A DNA stretch of 64,000 nt, from the NCBI RefSeq assembly GCF_016860525.1, contig NZ_BNEA01000007.1:62001-126000 (forward strand). The letters are read 5' to 3'. The notes under the pieces are model-generated. The model searched no databases, was not told the origin of the DNA, and worked only from the letters and a program-made list of their open reading frames with translations. Within the stretch, counting starts at the first letter, position 1; each line of letters opens with the position of its first letter. The position numbers were made by a program, and so were the translations under genes. This document shows positions 19,745 through 28,952 of this stretch, one piece after another. Origin of the DNA: Streptomyces rubradiris. GTDB lineage: Bacteria > Actinomycetota > Actinomycetes > Streptomycetales > Streptomycetaceae.

Positions 19745-19791
19745 CCGCCGTGGTCTGCACGCCGTCGGGTACGGCGTGCAGACCACGGCGG
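19745..19791 (-). terminator. 21-bp perfect hairpin after the short peptide gene
   Basis: Two 21-bp arms (19,745-19,765 and 19,771-19,791) are exact reverse complements around a 5-nt loop, CGGGT. The hairpin starts 11 bp after the stop codon of the 23-codon ORF. It has no U-tract, as is common for actinobacterial terminators. It would end the P450-peptide transcript. Confidence 0.75.
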
Positions 19792-19802
19792 GCGTGGAAC
19801 CT

Positions 19803-19874
19803 CTAGAGCCAGACGTTGGGCTCCCAGAAGCTGGCGGGCTTGTTCCGGATGATACGGCGGATAGCAGCGAACAT
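19803..19874 (-). CDS. Putative RiPP precursor peptide (23 aa)
   Basis: A 23-codon ORF beginning MFAAIRRIIRN and ending KPASFWEPNVWL. It starts one base after the P450 stop codon. AAGGGAGGTGA, almost fully complementary to the 16S rRNA tail, sits 5 bp upstream of the ATG, and it is followed by a strong hairpin terminator. The N-terminal half is basic and amphipathic (leader-like); the C-terminal half has Phe and two Trp. Minimal two-gene RiPPs of this layout (atropopeptides such as tryptorubin, and other P450-crosslinked peptides) join aromatic side chains in such cores. The role is inferred from context only. Confidence 0.65.
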   Translation of the reverse strand: MFAAIRRIIRNKPASFWEPNVWL

Positions 19875-19875
19875 G

Positions 19876-21120
19876 TCACTCACCTCCCTTCCTCAGCGCG
19901 CACACGGGGGTCTTCAGGGCCCGTCGCAGAGCGAAGGGGCGGGGGAGGACGGAGCCGGCCACCAGGGGCCGGGCATCGGCGCCGCTGATGCTCAGGCGGG
20001 CGTCCAGGGACAGGGCGGCTACCGTCTCGCAGGCCAGGTCGTGGGCGACGCTCGCGCCGCCACAGGTGAAAGGCCCCGCGCTGAAGGGAAGGTAGGGGCC
20101 TTGTCCGCCCGCCTCGCTCCAGCGTTCGGGCCGGAAGGTCCGGGGGTGGTCCCAGCGCCGCGCATCGTGGTGCAGCAGGTAGGGGCTGACCGACAGGATC
20201 GTGCCCGCCGCGAACGGCAGGCCACCGAGTTCCAGGGGGTGGGGGACGCGCCGGCCGACCATCCACACGAACGGGCGGTGACGTGCGGCCTCGCGCACCA
20301 GCCAGTCAACGGGCCAGGGCCACGGCGGGCCGGGCGGGTGGTGAAGGCCGGCCAGTAGCAGCGACCAGGCCACCGTGTAGCCGACGTTGCCCACGATCGA
20401 GGTGAACAACAGCACCCAGAGATCGAGCACGGTCCGGTCGGTCGATTCCCCGGGACAGGCCCCGAGCACCGCGTCCAGCAGGTCCTGCGGCTCTCCCGCT
20501 CCGGGGCCCTCCGCCCGGCGGTGGTGGACATGTTCGGCAAGCGCGGCCAGCAGCCCGGGCCGCACGATTTCCGCCCGTAGCCGCTGTCGTACGGAGGGCT
20601 GGCGGGCGGTCAGGCCGGCTCCCACAGCCCGTCGCAGCTGTCGCCGCAGTACCGGCGGCGCGTCAGGGCGAAGCAGTACGTCCTCGCTGCACCGGTACAC
20701 CAGCAGCGGCCCCGCTGCGGGCCACTGGCCGACCGGGTCCAGCGCGGCTGCGGCCTCGGCCACGCGCCGGCGGTAGGCGGGCAGGTGCGCGCGCAGCAGC
20801 TTCCGCACGGCGCGGCCGAGGGCGACCTGGGCGGTGCGCGAAGGCAGCATGGCGCCGAAGAAGGGGGACATGCCGCCGTGGAAGACCGGGTCGCGCAGCA
20901 CCGTGAGCGCCAACTCGGAGTCCCTCACGCACCAGGCGCCCCAGGGGAGGTGGAACACCTCTGCTGGACTCCGCCGTGCGCATTCCTCGACATATCCCAG
21001 CGGATCACGTCGGAACCGGCGCATCTCCCTTACGCTCACCGCACCCCCGTCAGCCGCCGGCCGAGGCCGGCCGTCACCGTCGCTGCTGCCGTGGTCCTGC
21101 CCGCCGACGATTCCCGTCAT
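19876..21120 (-). CDS. Cytochrome P450, likely peptide-modifying
   Basis: 414 residues. The heme loop is LPFSAGPFTCGGASVAHDLACE (F-x-x-G-x-x-x-C-x-G, Cys about 353); the K-helix ExxR is EAAR in WLVREAARHRPF; the meander is FRPERW. The I-helix reads LLFTSIVGNVGYTVAWSLLL and lacks the usual acid-alcohol pair. The start could be internal (GTG 21039 or the ATG of MRRFRRDPLGYVEEC), since the first 30 residues are low-complexity. Its last codons (Lys-Gly-Gly-Glu-stop) form the ribosome binding site of the 23-residue peptide gene. No ferredoxin gene is adjacent. Confidence 0.85.
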   Translation of the reverse strand: MTGIVGGQDHGSSDGDGRPRPAADGGAVSVREMRRFRRDPLGYVEECARRSPAEVFHLPWGAWCVRDSELALTVLRDPVFHGGMSPFFGAMLPSRTAQVALGRAVRKLLRAHLPAYRRRVAEAAAALDPVGQWPAAGPLLVYRCSEDVLLRPDAPPVLRRQLRRAVGAGLTARQPSVRQRLRAEIVRPGLLAALAEHVHHRRAEGPGAGEPQDLLDAVLGACPGESTDRTVLDLWVLLFTSIVGNVGYTVAWSLLLAGLHHPPGPPWPWPVDWLVREAARHRPFVWMVGRRVPHPLELGGLPFAAGTILSVSPYLLHHDARRWDHPRTFRPERWSEAGGQGPYLPFSAGPFTCGGASVAHDLACETVAALSLDARLSISGADARPLVAGSVLPRPFALRRALKTPVCALRKGGE

Positions 21121-21229
21121 ACCGCTGAAAGGGGGACTTCACCTGTGAAGGTGACCGCCGCCGGGGGCATCGCTCTCCCGCAGCCAGGCGTGAAGGCTGA
21201 TCTGTCACGCGAACGCCTGGTACCACACG

Positions 21230-22400
21230 GTGTCCGGCATCGTCACCACAGCCAGGCGCCTGAATGCCGCACCCGGGACAGGGCGCGGGCATCGCGGCGC
21301 GCGGCCGCGTTGCCGATCCGGTTCTGCCAGGCGCCAGGGCCGGCGCGAGTTCCTCGCGGCGAGGCGGCGCTTGCCGGCTTCCTGGAGCCGCTTCCGCTGC
21401 CTGCGCAGCTCCGCCTTCCTCACCGCCTTCGACTTCGGCGTCCGGGGCCGCTTCCAGGTCGGCCTTCCATCCCTCGGGTTCGTCGACTTCGGACTCCTGG
21501 TCCTCGTCGAGCGCAACGGCCATCTGCTCGCGGGCGGCACGGGCGGGGGCGAGGGCTTCGTCGGGGTCGGGCTGGTCTTGCGGAGTGTTCACACCGCCGC
21601 CGGGGCGGGTTGCGGACGCAGGCTGCGGGCGGCTTCGCGTGCCCGCCTGCTGTCCCGGATCGTGGCGGTCACCTTCGCGGTGACGGCTTCGAGCGTCCGG
21701 CGGGTCTGCTCCACGGCATCGACGTCGACGCCGGTGTCCGGCTCCGGTAGGCGGCCGTCCTTCCGGCCGTCGCGGAAAGGACGCGGATACGACCCCGCGG
21801 CGGCGGGCACCGCGACGGCGTACGGGCGAGGGCGGCAGCCCAGGCGCTCCGCTCGCCGCGCGGCGCGGACCCGGACGGCGAGGGCACCGGCGACGAGGCG
21901 GGCCCGCTCGTACGGGGCCGCCGTGCGCTTGCGAGTCAGCGGGCGCGGCACGGCCTGGTCCTCGGTGCCGCGCGGTACAGAGCACACAAGTCGGCGGTCA
22001 TACTCCGGCCGCGCCCGACGGGGCGGGTGTGGTCGTCGACGGCCGCCTGCACGGTCCACGGCGACGGTGTCCACGGCCGCCAGGACGACCTCGGCCAACG
22101 GACGCACCCGCGCCCACACCACCGCGTCCGCTCCGCGAGCCGGTAGACGGTGCAAGCTCCGAACGCCCGGATCGCCGAGGCACGCCAGCGCTCGCGCAGC
22201 TCGGTCAGCGACAGCAATTCGGTGCGCTTGGGCGGACGGCACTGGTCGGCCTGGCAGGCAAGCGCGTAGGAGGCCCGCTCCCCCGGCGCATGCCCCTGCC
22301 GCTCCTCGTACCGGGCGGTGGGGACGGGCAGCGCGTCCTCGATCTGCCGGCGGCGGGTCGGCTGCCAGCCGATCGGACGATTACCGTCCTCCAGCTCAAC
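21230..22400 (-). pseudogene. Degraded conjugation-element tail, copy B
   Basis: Same organisation as 5,110-6,010. Minus-strand pieces are RRRQIEDALPVPTARYEERQGHAPGERASYALACQADQCRPPKRTELLSLTELRERWRASAIRAFGACTVYRLAERT, then AVDDHTRPVGRG, then MTADLCALYR and EDQAVPRPLTRKRTAAPYERARL, VEQTRRTLEAVTAKV. The outer end has GTCACCACAGCCAGG and GGGCATCGCGGCG like copies A and C. Frames change repeatedly. It is probably the tail of a relaxase-like gene plus a small downstream gene from an integrated plasmid. Confidence 0.45.
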
Positions 22401-22501
22401 GACCGATGGCAGGATCAGCCTGTGTCCAGCCAACACGCCACGCCCCCATGCTCCTTCCGTGCCGCGCACACCGTCTGGCACCAGCATGGGCGGGATCGGC
22501 C

Positions 22502-23428
22502 ATGAGTAGCGACGGGGTGGCAACCATCGTCGGCGCGGTGTGCACGCCGCTGGGCGTAGCCGTCGGCGCCGTGGGTGCGCCGGCGGCCGCCCGGGTCCGG
22601 TTGCGTGGGGCCATCGCGCAGGCGGACGCGGTGCTGGCGCAGGCCCACACCACCTACCGGGCCGCTCTCGACCAGGCGTACGCGGCACAGCACGCCGCCC
22701 ATGAGCAGTGGCGCCGCGAGATCAGACGGGACGCCTACGCCGCGTTCGTCACGGCGCTCGACGAAGTGAGGGAGCTGGTGGCGCGGCCAGAATTCCTCGA
22801 CACCGACCCGGAGGACGGGTCCGGCCCACTACAGGCGGCTTCGCGCGCTATGGCGGCGGCCCTCGCAGTGGTGGAACTGGAGGGGCCGGCCTCGCTCACG
22901 GTGCTCGCGCGGACGGTCCAGCAGCGGTGCCTCGTGGCCGGTGAGCACGCCCTGCGGCTGGCTCCGCGCGCCACCGCGATGCGACTGCTGAGCAGCGCAA
23001 CCGATGCCGCTACAGCGGACCGATCCGACAACGGGTCACCGTCCGCCCTCGCCCGCTCGGCCCATCAGGCGCTGACCCAGCTACGCGAGGCCGCATACCG
23101 CCACGAGAGCGGCCGTATCGGTCGGGATGCGTACGATGCCGCGCGACAGCGCGCAACCGAGGCTGTGGACGTGTGCGGTCTGTTCACGGCTGGCCAGGCC
23201 CGTGCACTGCTCAGCGACCCGTCGTGGGAGGCAGCCCTGCGGATGGGCAGCGAACACGCCGAAGCCCTCGCGCGGTTCGAGGCAGCGCGCGGCGACTTCG
23301 TCTCGGCTGCCCGCGAACTCCTCGACCCCGAGGGCGACACCAGCACCGACCGCCACAGCGGACGCCTTCAACACCGTCTTTCTCAGCTGACCCTTTGTAA
23401 GGGTCGCTTAGAACTCCTGACGGAATGA
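22502..23428 (+). CDS. Hypothetical membrane-anchored helical protein
   Basis: 308 residues starting MSSDGVATIVGAVCTPLGVAVGAVGAPAAARVRLRG, one likely N-terminal membrane segment. A long Ala-rich helical region follows (IAQADAVLAQAHTTYRAALDQAYAAQHAAHEQWRREIRRDAYAAFV), probably coiled coil. The family is not recognised but the codon usage is good and the frame is long. ATG 22502 has GGCGGGA 7 bp upstream. Confidence 0.65.
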   Translation: MSSDGVATIVGAVCTPLGVAVGAVGAPAAARVRLRGAIAQADAVLAQAHTTYRAALDQAYAAQHAAHEQWRREIRRDAYAAFVTALDEVRELVARPEFLDTDPEDGSGPLQAASRAMAAALAVVELEGPASLTVLARTVQQRCLVAGEHALRLAPRATAMRLLSSATDAATADRSDNGSPSALARSAHQALTQLREAAYRHESGRIGRDAYDAARQRATEAVDVCGLFTAGQARALLSDPSWEAALRMGSEHAEALARFEAARGDFVSAARELLDPEGDTSTDRHSGRLQHRLSQLTLCKGRLELLTE

Positions 23429-23514
23429 GACTGGGGCAATCTGGTTGTGGCCGCAGCTCTGCTTCGACACCATGAGCCCTCGCGGGTGAAGGTAAGCGGA
23501 GCAGAGGATGCACG

Positions 23515-23967
23515 GTGGATCTGATCAGCCTCTCGGATGGTGACAACGGCCTCCGGGTGCGTGTTCTGGGGCGGCGGTCGCCGGGTGTGCCGCATCTTCA
23601 CGACCAGCTCGACGCAGAGGTCCTGATCACGAGCAGCTTCGTCAACGGTCGACTCGGCATGTCCCTGTCCCCTACCGACCTGGAGGACTGGTCCCGGGCT
23701 CTGGCTCTCCTCGATGCAGGGCAGGACATCTGCTGGAGGGACGACGACCACAGCCCTGAGATCAGGATCCAGCCGCACAACGAAGAACACGAGACTCCCG
23801 TTGTCCATGTGGAGGATCCGGGCAGTTCGTGCGTCAGCGTGCTCCTCCCCATGAACCTTGAAGAGGGTTGGATCGACGAGCAGCGAAGGCTGCTCGGACA
23901 GGTGATGAAGGAGTGGCCGAGTGAGGTCCTGCAGTCCTCACCGGGTGTCTATGAGTGGCGACGCTGA
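23515..23967 (+). CDS. DUF5959-like protein
   Basis: 150 residues from a GTG with AGAGG 8 bp upstream. The sequence VDLISLSDGDNGLRVRVLGRR ... LDAEVLITSSFVNGRLGMSLSPTDLEDWSRALALLDAGQDICWRDDDHSPEIRIQ matches the pattern of the DUF5959 family found in Streptomyces; function unknown. It stands alone before an IS fragment. Confidence 0.65.
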   Translation: MDLISLSDGDNGLRVRVLGRRSPGVPHLHDQLDAEVLITSSFVNGRLGMSLSPTDLEDWSRALALLDAGQDICWRDDDHSPEIRIQPHNEEHETPVVHVEDPGSSCVSVLLPMNLEEGWIDEQRRLLGQVMKEWPSEVLQSSPGVYEWRR

Positions 23968-23974
23968 ACTGCTG

Positions 23975-24362
23975 CCGGGCGTCGCCAGCAGACGAGTGCG
24001 CATCCGAGAGTGAGGAAGGCTTCGTGAAGGTCGTTGCGGATCTCCCAGCGGATCCGCAGGCGGCGGAACCGGTGGGGTGGGCGAACGCGCGCTCCACGAC
24101 CCAGCGTTGGGTACCGAGCCCGGAGCCGTGCCCGATGCCCGGCGGGCAATCAGCGGTTTCACTCCGAGGCCCCGGACCAGACGGCGTACTTGTCGTGGTC
24201 GTAGCCGCGGTCGCCCAGCACCCCCTCCGGGCGGCGCCCGGGGTCCACCGCGCTTGCCTCGCACGGGAGGCACAGCCTGGAGGAGTGGGATCGGCTGGGT
24301 GACGTCGTTGCGGTTGCCGCCTGTCAGGGTAATGGCGAGCGGGATACCGGTGGCGTCGGTGA
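23975..24362 (-). pseudogene. IS5-type transposase C-terminal fragment
   Basis: Minus-strand pieces DATGIPLAITLTGGN, VPPVRGKRGG, LVRGLGVKPLIARR, HGSGLGTQRWVVERAFAH, RRLRIRWEIRNDLHEAFLTLGCALVCWRR are consecutive blocks of an IS5-group transposase DDE domain, spread over three frames. The 5' part is missing; the fragment abuts the NRPS remnant at about 24,363. Confidence 0.7.
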
Positions 24363-24990
24363 TCAGAAGTCGAAGCCGAGGGCGGTGAACTGGCCGACGC
24401 GGGTGCCGGGGCGCCCGGGAAAGCGGTCGCGGTGCCAGGCGAGGAGGTTGGCCAGGCCGCGGTGGGGCATGGCGACGCCCTTGGGGGTGCCGGTGGAGCC
24501 GGACGTGTAGATGACGTAGGCGAGGGTCGTCGGGTCGGGGCGGTGCCCGGGCGGGTCGTCGGGGAGCGCGGAGAGCGTCCGCAGGGTGGCGGGGTCGTCT
24601 GCGGCGACGGTGGTGCCGCGGTGGGCGAGCCGGGGCAGGGCGACGGTGTGGGTGAGGACGACCTCGGGGTCGGCGTCGGCGAGGACAGCCCGGAACCGGG
24701 CGTCCGGATGGGCGAGGTCGAGCGGCAGGTAGACGGCGCCCGCCTTGAGGATGGCGAGCAGGGCGACGGGCAGGTCGAGGCCGCGGGGCAGGGCGACGGC
24801 GACGATCTGCTCGGGTCCGGCGCCGAGCGCGGTGAGGTGGCGCGCCAGCCGGTTGGCGCGGGCGTCGAGTTCACGGTAGGTGAGGACCCCCTCGGCGTGG
24901 CTGCAGGCGCCGGGGGTGCGGCGGACCTGTGCCTCGAAGAGTTCGGGCACGGTGCGCCGTACGGGCACGGCGGGGATGTCCGCGGCGAGC
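24363..24990 (-). pseudogene. NRPS adenylation-domain fragment
   Basis: Contains adenylation core motifs A1-A4 in order: LTYRELDARANRLARHL, LPRGLDLPVALLAILKAGAVYLPLD, AYVIYTSGSTGTPKGVAMPHRGL and FTALGFDF, where it is cut by the transposase fragment. Upstream, AVPVRRTVPELFEAQVRRTPGA is the usual linker to a preceding domain, also cut. It is an orphan piece of a large NRPS gene that is not otherwise present in the window. Confidence 0.85.
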
Positions 24991-25019
24991 AGGGTGTGCC
25001 GTCGATAGCGGAGTTCGAA

Positions 25020-25313
25020 GTCGCCGGGCACATGGCCGCCGCGTCCGTGCCGCACTTCGGCTTGCCGATGCTCATGCGCGTGGTGACGGGCATGGCGTAC
25101 GCCGGGTTCTGGGCGGTCGCGCCCATCGCCGCCGACCGGCGCGGGAGGGCGATGTCCGTGGTCGTGTCCGGACTGGACCTGGCCGTGATTGTCGGCGTTC
25201 CCGCCGACACGCCGCTCGCGCAGCACACCAACTGGCAGGCCGACTTCCGGGCGGCGGCCGGCGCGGCGCTCGGAAACCTGGAGAACCTGCCTTCTCCGGC
25301 GGCGGCGCCCTGA
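25020..25313 (+). pseudogene. MFS transporter fragment
   Basis: MLMRVVTGMAYAGFWAVAPIAADRRGRAMSVVVSGLDLAVIVGVPADTPLAQHTNWQADFRAA is an internal piece of a drug-efflux-type MFS protein (transmembrane segments 4-5, with the RRGRAMS loop), open at neither natural end. It lies head-on against the NRPS fragment, so both ends of this block are recombination scars. Confidence 0.65.
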
Positions 25314-25316
25314 CTC

Positions 25317-25457
25317 GTTAAGGGCTTGTCCGAAGGTGTCGACGGCGTCCCGCGTCATGGCCAGCGCTTCGATTGCGGTTCCTTCGAGTTCACGGTGGAC
25401 GGTGTACCGGAAGGCTTCCGCTTGACCCTCGGCTTGCAGGGCGACCTATCGGGGCAT
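25317..25457 (-). pseudogene. Small broken ORF of unknown function
   Basis: A good ribosome binding site (GGAGG, 9 bp) precedes ATG 25457, which encodes MPR and then TAG; the frame continues VALQAEGQAEAFRYTVHRELEGTAIEALAMTRDAVDTFGQALNES. The composition looks coding, so this may be a small gene killed by one stop. Family unknown. Confidence 0.25.
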
Positions 25458-25522
25458 GCATGATTTTTTTCCTCCGCTTTGTCAGGTGCGCGCGCCGAGG
25501 GGCCGCAACCTTGTCGCCCAGC

Positions 25523-26046
25523 TCACCCTCCGGCTGGGCGCGTTGACGGATCACGCGGCTCCAGCAGCCGCAGCAGGTGATCGGCCAGCGCACGGTGACG
25601 CGGGGGTCCGTACGGCACGCGGTAGTGGACCAGGTCCGGCTGCTCGGCCACCGCCGTCTCGATCGCCGACAGATACGCCTTCTCCCGCGACCGGGAGCCG
25701 CTGACGACCAGCTGCTCGCGCGCACCCCCAACGAAGTCGACCATCGCCTCGACCAAGTCCGTCCAGCGGGTCAGCACCTTGACCACCACGGCGGTGCCGA
25801 GGTCTCCAGCACGCTGGTGGCCGCGCCGTCCTGGTGAGCGAACAGCACCTCCGGCCGCTCGCGGTACACCTGGCACAGACCGGCCCGGTTCCGCTTGCCC
25901 GTACGACGCCGGCCCGACTCCCACGCGCTCTCAAGCTCGCGTCCGCCGCCCCGCCCGTGATCGAGTTCAGCGCGTCAGCCGCCTGCTCCAGCGCCATGTT
26001 CAGCGCGAACCGCGCCCGCTACGACAGCGAGGCCACCGCTCGCTGA
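25523..26046 (-). pseudogene. XRE/helix-turn-helix regulator C-terminal remnant
   Basis: Two frames together give ALNMALEQAADALNSITGG, DASLRARGSRAGVVRASG, a damaged YRERPEVLFAHQDG region, then VVKVLTRWTDLVEAMVDFVGGAREQLVVSGSRSREKAYLSAIETAVAEQPDLVHYRVPYGPPRHRALADHLLRLLE. This is the effector region of a common Streptomyces regulator family. The DNA-binding part and the natural C-terminus are missing. Confidence 0.55.
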
Positions 26047-26867
26047 AGCGGCGGCCTTTGGACTCACCCAATGCTTCATCCGGCCGCTGAGCCGGCGTGG
26101 CTGTCGCGGTGTCCCCGCTGCTCCGACCCAGCGCGCACGGCCCGCCACGGGTACGAGAACCGAGCGTCCTCGTACGGCCGCCGCCAGCCCCGGCGAGTAC
26201 ACCTCCAGCCTCGAAGTGCCGGCCTGCGGTGCCCTGACGGACCGCGGAAGGGGCCATGCCAACGGTGTGCCGAACTCTTGCCCTGAACTGGGGGCCGGGG
26301 CGATGGCCGCGGAACTGGCCCCCGTCCTCAAGGGCTTGGAGCATGGCTTCGGCGAACCGTAACCGCCGACGCCAGGACGGCGTTGAACACGGCACGCGTG
26401 CATGAACATCCAACTCCTGCGGATACGCGAGCGAGCCGGGACCGATGCGGTTGGGCCGAAGCACGATAGGTGTCACCGTTGCGGTCCGCTGACCTGGGGT
26501 TGAACGCGGTGCGCAGCAGGACGATTGTCACCAATGAGGCAGCGCTGTTGTCACCGACGCCGAATTTGGGGGCTTGTTGTCACCGCCTCCGGCCGCCGTA
26601 CGAGTTCTGACCTGCGATGGACTCGACCTGTCCCGTCCTTGCCGTGGCAGATGACGCGGGCGAGCGTGTGGCGGGGCTCCTGGCCGCCGGGCCGCAGGAA
26701 CCGGCGGTCCTGAACGGCGGGTTCGTAGCGCTGCCGAAGCAGCAGAGGGCCGAGCTGGCCTACGGGGCCTGCCCCATCGGCATCGTGCACGTCAGACAGC
26801 AGCAGTATGGCTGCCTGCGCCCGTGAGGGTGGCGGGTCATGCGAGTGGGGTGGATCGGTGGGCCGTG
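26047..26867. other. Gene-poor stretch
   Basis: No convincing gene. A 69-codon frame at 26,617-26,826 (MDSTCPVLAVADDAGERVAGLLAAGPQEP) has balanced composition but no ribosome binding site and no recognised family. Confidence 0.4.
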
Positions 26868-27956
26868 TCAGTCGGCTGAAGGGGTGAGGCTGGTGCGGTC
26901 GAACGGGCCACCGTGCGCGGTGGCGTACGTGATGGCGTCATTGACGGCATCGAGGCCGAACGACCGGACCCGCTCGGAGGCGAGATCCAGAGTGCCCGAG
27001 GCGAGGAGCCGGATGATGCCGACATTGGCCGTGCGCGGATACATCCACTGCCCGCGCACGGTGACCGAGTTGCGCATGATCCATGGGTACGGGAGTGCGA
27101 GGTCGTCGCCACCGAGCATGCCGACGCCGCCCATGAGGACGACGCGGCCGTACTCGCGCACGGTCATGGCCGCCGCACGCGAGGCCGAGCTGGGTGCGCT
27201 CGGCGGGAGCAGGTCGATCACCATGTCGATCGGGCCGTCGGCTGTCGCGGACATCGCCGCGCGGTCGGTGGCCTCCTCCCCGGTCAGCGGGACCGGGCGC
27301 AGACGCGGGCCGAACCGGTCGGCGAGGAGGTCGAGCGCCTCCTTGTTGCGGCCGGGGGCGACCACGCGGCCGGCGCCCATCGCGAACGCGACCGCGACCG
27401 CGCTGCTGCCGAGGTTGCCGGTGGCCCCGCTGACGAGCAAGGTCTCGCCGGCCGCGAGCCCGCCTGCCAGCAGCCCGCCGTAGGAGATGGTGTGCACGGT
27501 GAGCGCGGCCCAGCGGGCCGGATCCTCCCCGGCCGCGGCGGGCAGCGGGTAGACGTTCTCCGTCGGGACCCGCATGAGCTCGGCGAACGCGCCGTCGTGC
27601 AGGTACTCGGCGAGCCGCGCGCCGCCCTCGCCCCGCGAACTCCAGCCCTGGAGCGTGATGTCGGGCGTCAGGGCGTCGTCCCGCGAGCGCACCGTCGAGT
27701 CGCACCACACCAGGTCGCCGGCCTGCAGCCGGGTGGCGTCCGGGCCGACGTGGAGGATCCGCCCCACCGCGCCGACACCGGGTACGACAGGGGGGACAAG
27801 GGGGTACTTCCGTTTGCCGCTGAAGACGTCGGCCGCGTAGGGCGCCACGTTGGCGGCGAGGACCTCGACCACCACCTCACCGCTGCCGGCCTCGGGGTCC
27901 GGTACCTCCCGCACCGCGAGCGGGGCACCGAACCGCGTCAGAACTGCTGCTCGCAC
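26868..27956 (-). CDS. Zinc-independent alcohol dehydrogenase / quinone oxidoreductase (MDR family)
   Basis: 362 residues from GTG 27956, which has GGAGG 7 bp upstream. GroES-like N-terminal domain (VREVPDPEAGSGEVVVEVLAANVAPYAADVFSG, VPGVGAVGRILHVGPDATRLQAGDLVW) and Rossmann domain with LLVSGATGNLGSSAVAVAFAMGAGRVVAPGR. The zinc-binding Cys/His set is absent, pointing to a QOR-like NADPH reductase. It is divergent from a LysR gene, so it is probably a small inducible stress or detoxification unit. Confidence 0.85.
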   Translation of the reverse strand: MRAAVLTRFGAPLAVREVPDPEAGSGEVVVEVLAANVAPYAADVFSGKRKYPLVPPVVPGVGAVGRILHVGPDATRLQAGDLVWCDSTVRSRDDALTPDITLQGWSSRGEGGARLAEYLHDGAFAELMRVPTENVYPLPAAAGEDPARWAALTVHTISYGGLLAGGLAAGETLLVSGATGNLGSSAVAVAFAMGAGRVVAPGRNKEALDLLADRFGPRLRPVPLTGEEATDRAAMSATADGPIDMVIDLLPPSAPSSASRAAAMTVREYGRVVLMGGVGMLGGDDLALPYPWIMRNSVTVRGQWMYPRTANVGIIRLLASGTLDLASERVRSFGLDAVNDAITYATAHGGPFDRTSLTPSAD

Positions 27957-28014
27957 GTGATGACCTCCGTGTTGTCCGTGCTCTCGAGATCGAAACACTA
28001 GGAGCGGGACGAGC

Positions 28015-28060
28015 ATGCGGGAAGCGACGATCCGGCATCTGTGGTATGCGTATCCCGCAT
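28015..28060. promoter_or_regulatory. Candidate LysR-type control region
   Basis: Inverted repeat ATGCGGGA (28,015-28,022) and TCCCGCAT (28,053-28,060), 30 bp apart, flanking the start of the LysR gene in the divergent intergenic region. LysR regulators often bind split dyads of this kind. Confidence 0.35.
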
Positions 28061-28952
28061 GGACATCTCCAGTACGGGACTGCGGGTCCTGCGGCAGATC
28101 GCCGAGTCCGGCAGCTTCACCGCGGCGGCTGCCCGGCTCGGTTACACGCAGTCGGCCGTCTCCCGTCAGGCCGCCGCCCTCGAACGCAGCGTCGGTACCA
28201 CCCTGTTCGAACGCCGTCCGGACGGGGTACGGCTCACTCCCGCCGGCTTGACCCTGCTGCGGCACGCCCACACGGTCCTCGCCTCGCTCGCGGCGGCCGA
28301 GCGTGAGCTCGCTGGGACCGTCCCACGGACCGAACCTGTACGGCTCGGGGCAGTCCTGAGCGCGGGTTCGGCGATCCTGCCCGCCGCACTCGCACACCTC
28401 GCGGCGGCCGACCCGCAGATCACGGTCACCACCCGCGAGGGCACCACACCCACCCTGATCCGGGCGCTGCGCGCGGGCTCGCTCGACCTCGCCGTGCTGA
28501 CATCCCGACCGCCCCACCGGCCCTTCGACGGCGACTCGCCACGGCTGCACCTCGAGACCGTCGCGGACACCGAGCTGGTCGTGGCGGTGCCTTCGACCGG
28601 AGAGTTCGCCGGGCGCACCACGGTGCACGTCGACGAGCTGGTCGATGCCGCTTGGATCGCCACCCCGTCATCAGGCGGCGAGCCGCTGCTCGGCGTCTGG
28701 CCCGGCCTGCCCGGACGGCCGCGCGTCATCCACTCCGCGCGCGACTGGCTGACCAAACTCCAGCTGGTCGCCGGCGGCTTCGGCGTGACCACAGTGCCCT
28801 CCCCCCTCTCACCGGTACTGCCGCCGGGGGTGAGCCTGCTGCGCGTCGACGGCGCACCCCCCGAGATCCGTCGTGTGCTCGTGGCACGACTCGGCGGCCA
28901 CCCCACTCCGGCGATCACGGCCGTCACCCGAGCGATCACCGCGACCGTTTGA
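28059..28952 (+). CDS. LysR family transcriptional regulator
   Basis: 297 residues. N-terminal winged HTH LRVLRQIAESGSFTAAAARLGYTQSAVSRQAAALERSVGTTLFERRPDGVRLTPAGLTLL (residues 9-68) followed by a substrate-binding domain starting at VRLGAVLSAGSAILP. The start at ATG 28059 gives the canonical length; no clear ribosome binding site, so the transcript may be leaderless. It likely activates the divergent oxidoreductase. Confidence 0.92.
   Translation: MDISSTGLRVLRQIAESGSFTAAAARLGYTQSAVSRQAAALERSVGTTLFERRPDGVRLTPAGLTLLRHAHTVLASLAAAERELAGTVPRTEPVRLGAVLSAGSAILPAALAHLAAADPQITVTTREGTTPTLIRALRAGSLDLAVLTSRPPHRPFDGDSPRLHLETVADTELVVAVPSTGEFAGRTTVHVDELVDAAWIATPSSGGEPLLGVWPGLPGRPRVIHSARDWLTKLQLVAGGFGVTTVPSPLSPVLPPGVSLLRVDGAPPEIRRVLVARLGGHPTPAITAVTRAITATV

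Noticed and set aside
19745..19791. The 21-bp hairpin as a telomere-type or phage attachment structure
   Set aside because: Its position right after the peptide stop codon and on the same transcript makes a transcription terminator the simpler explanation.
26617..26826. 69-codon plus-strand ORF
   Set aside because: Composition is acceptable but there is no ribosome binding site, no family and no neighbour that would support it.
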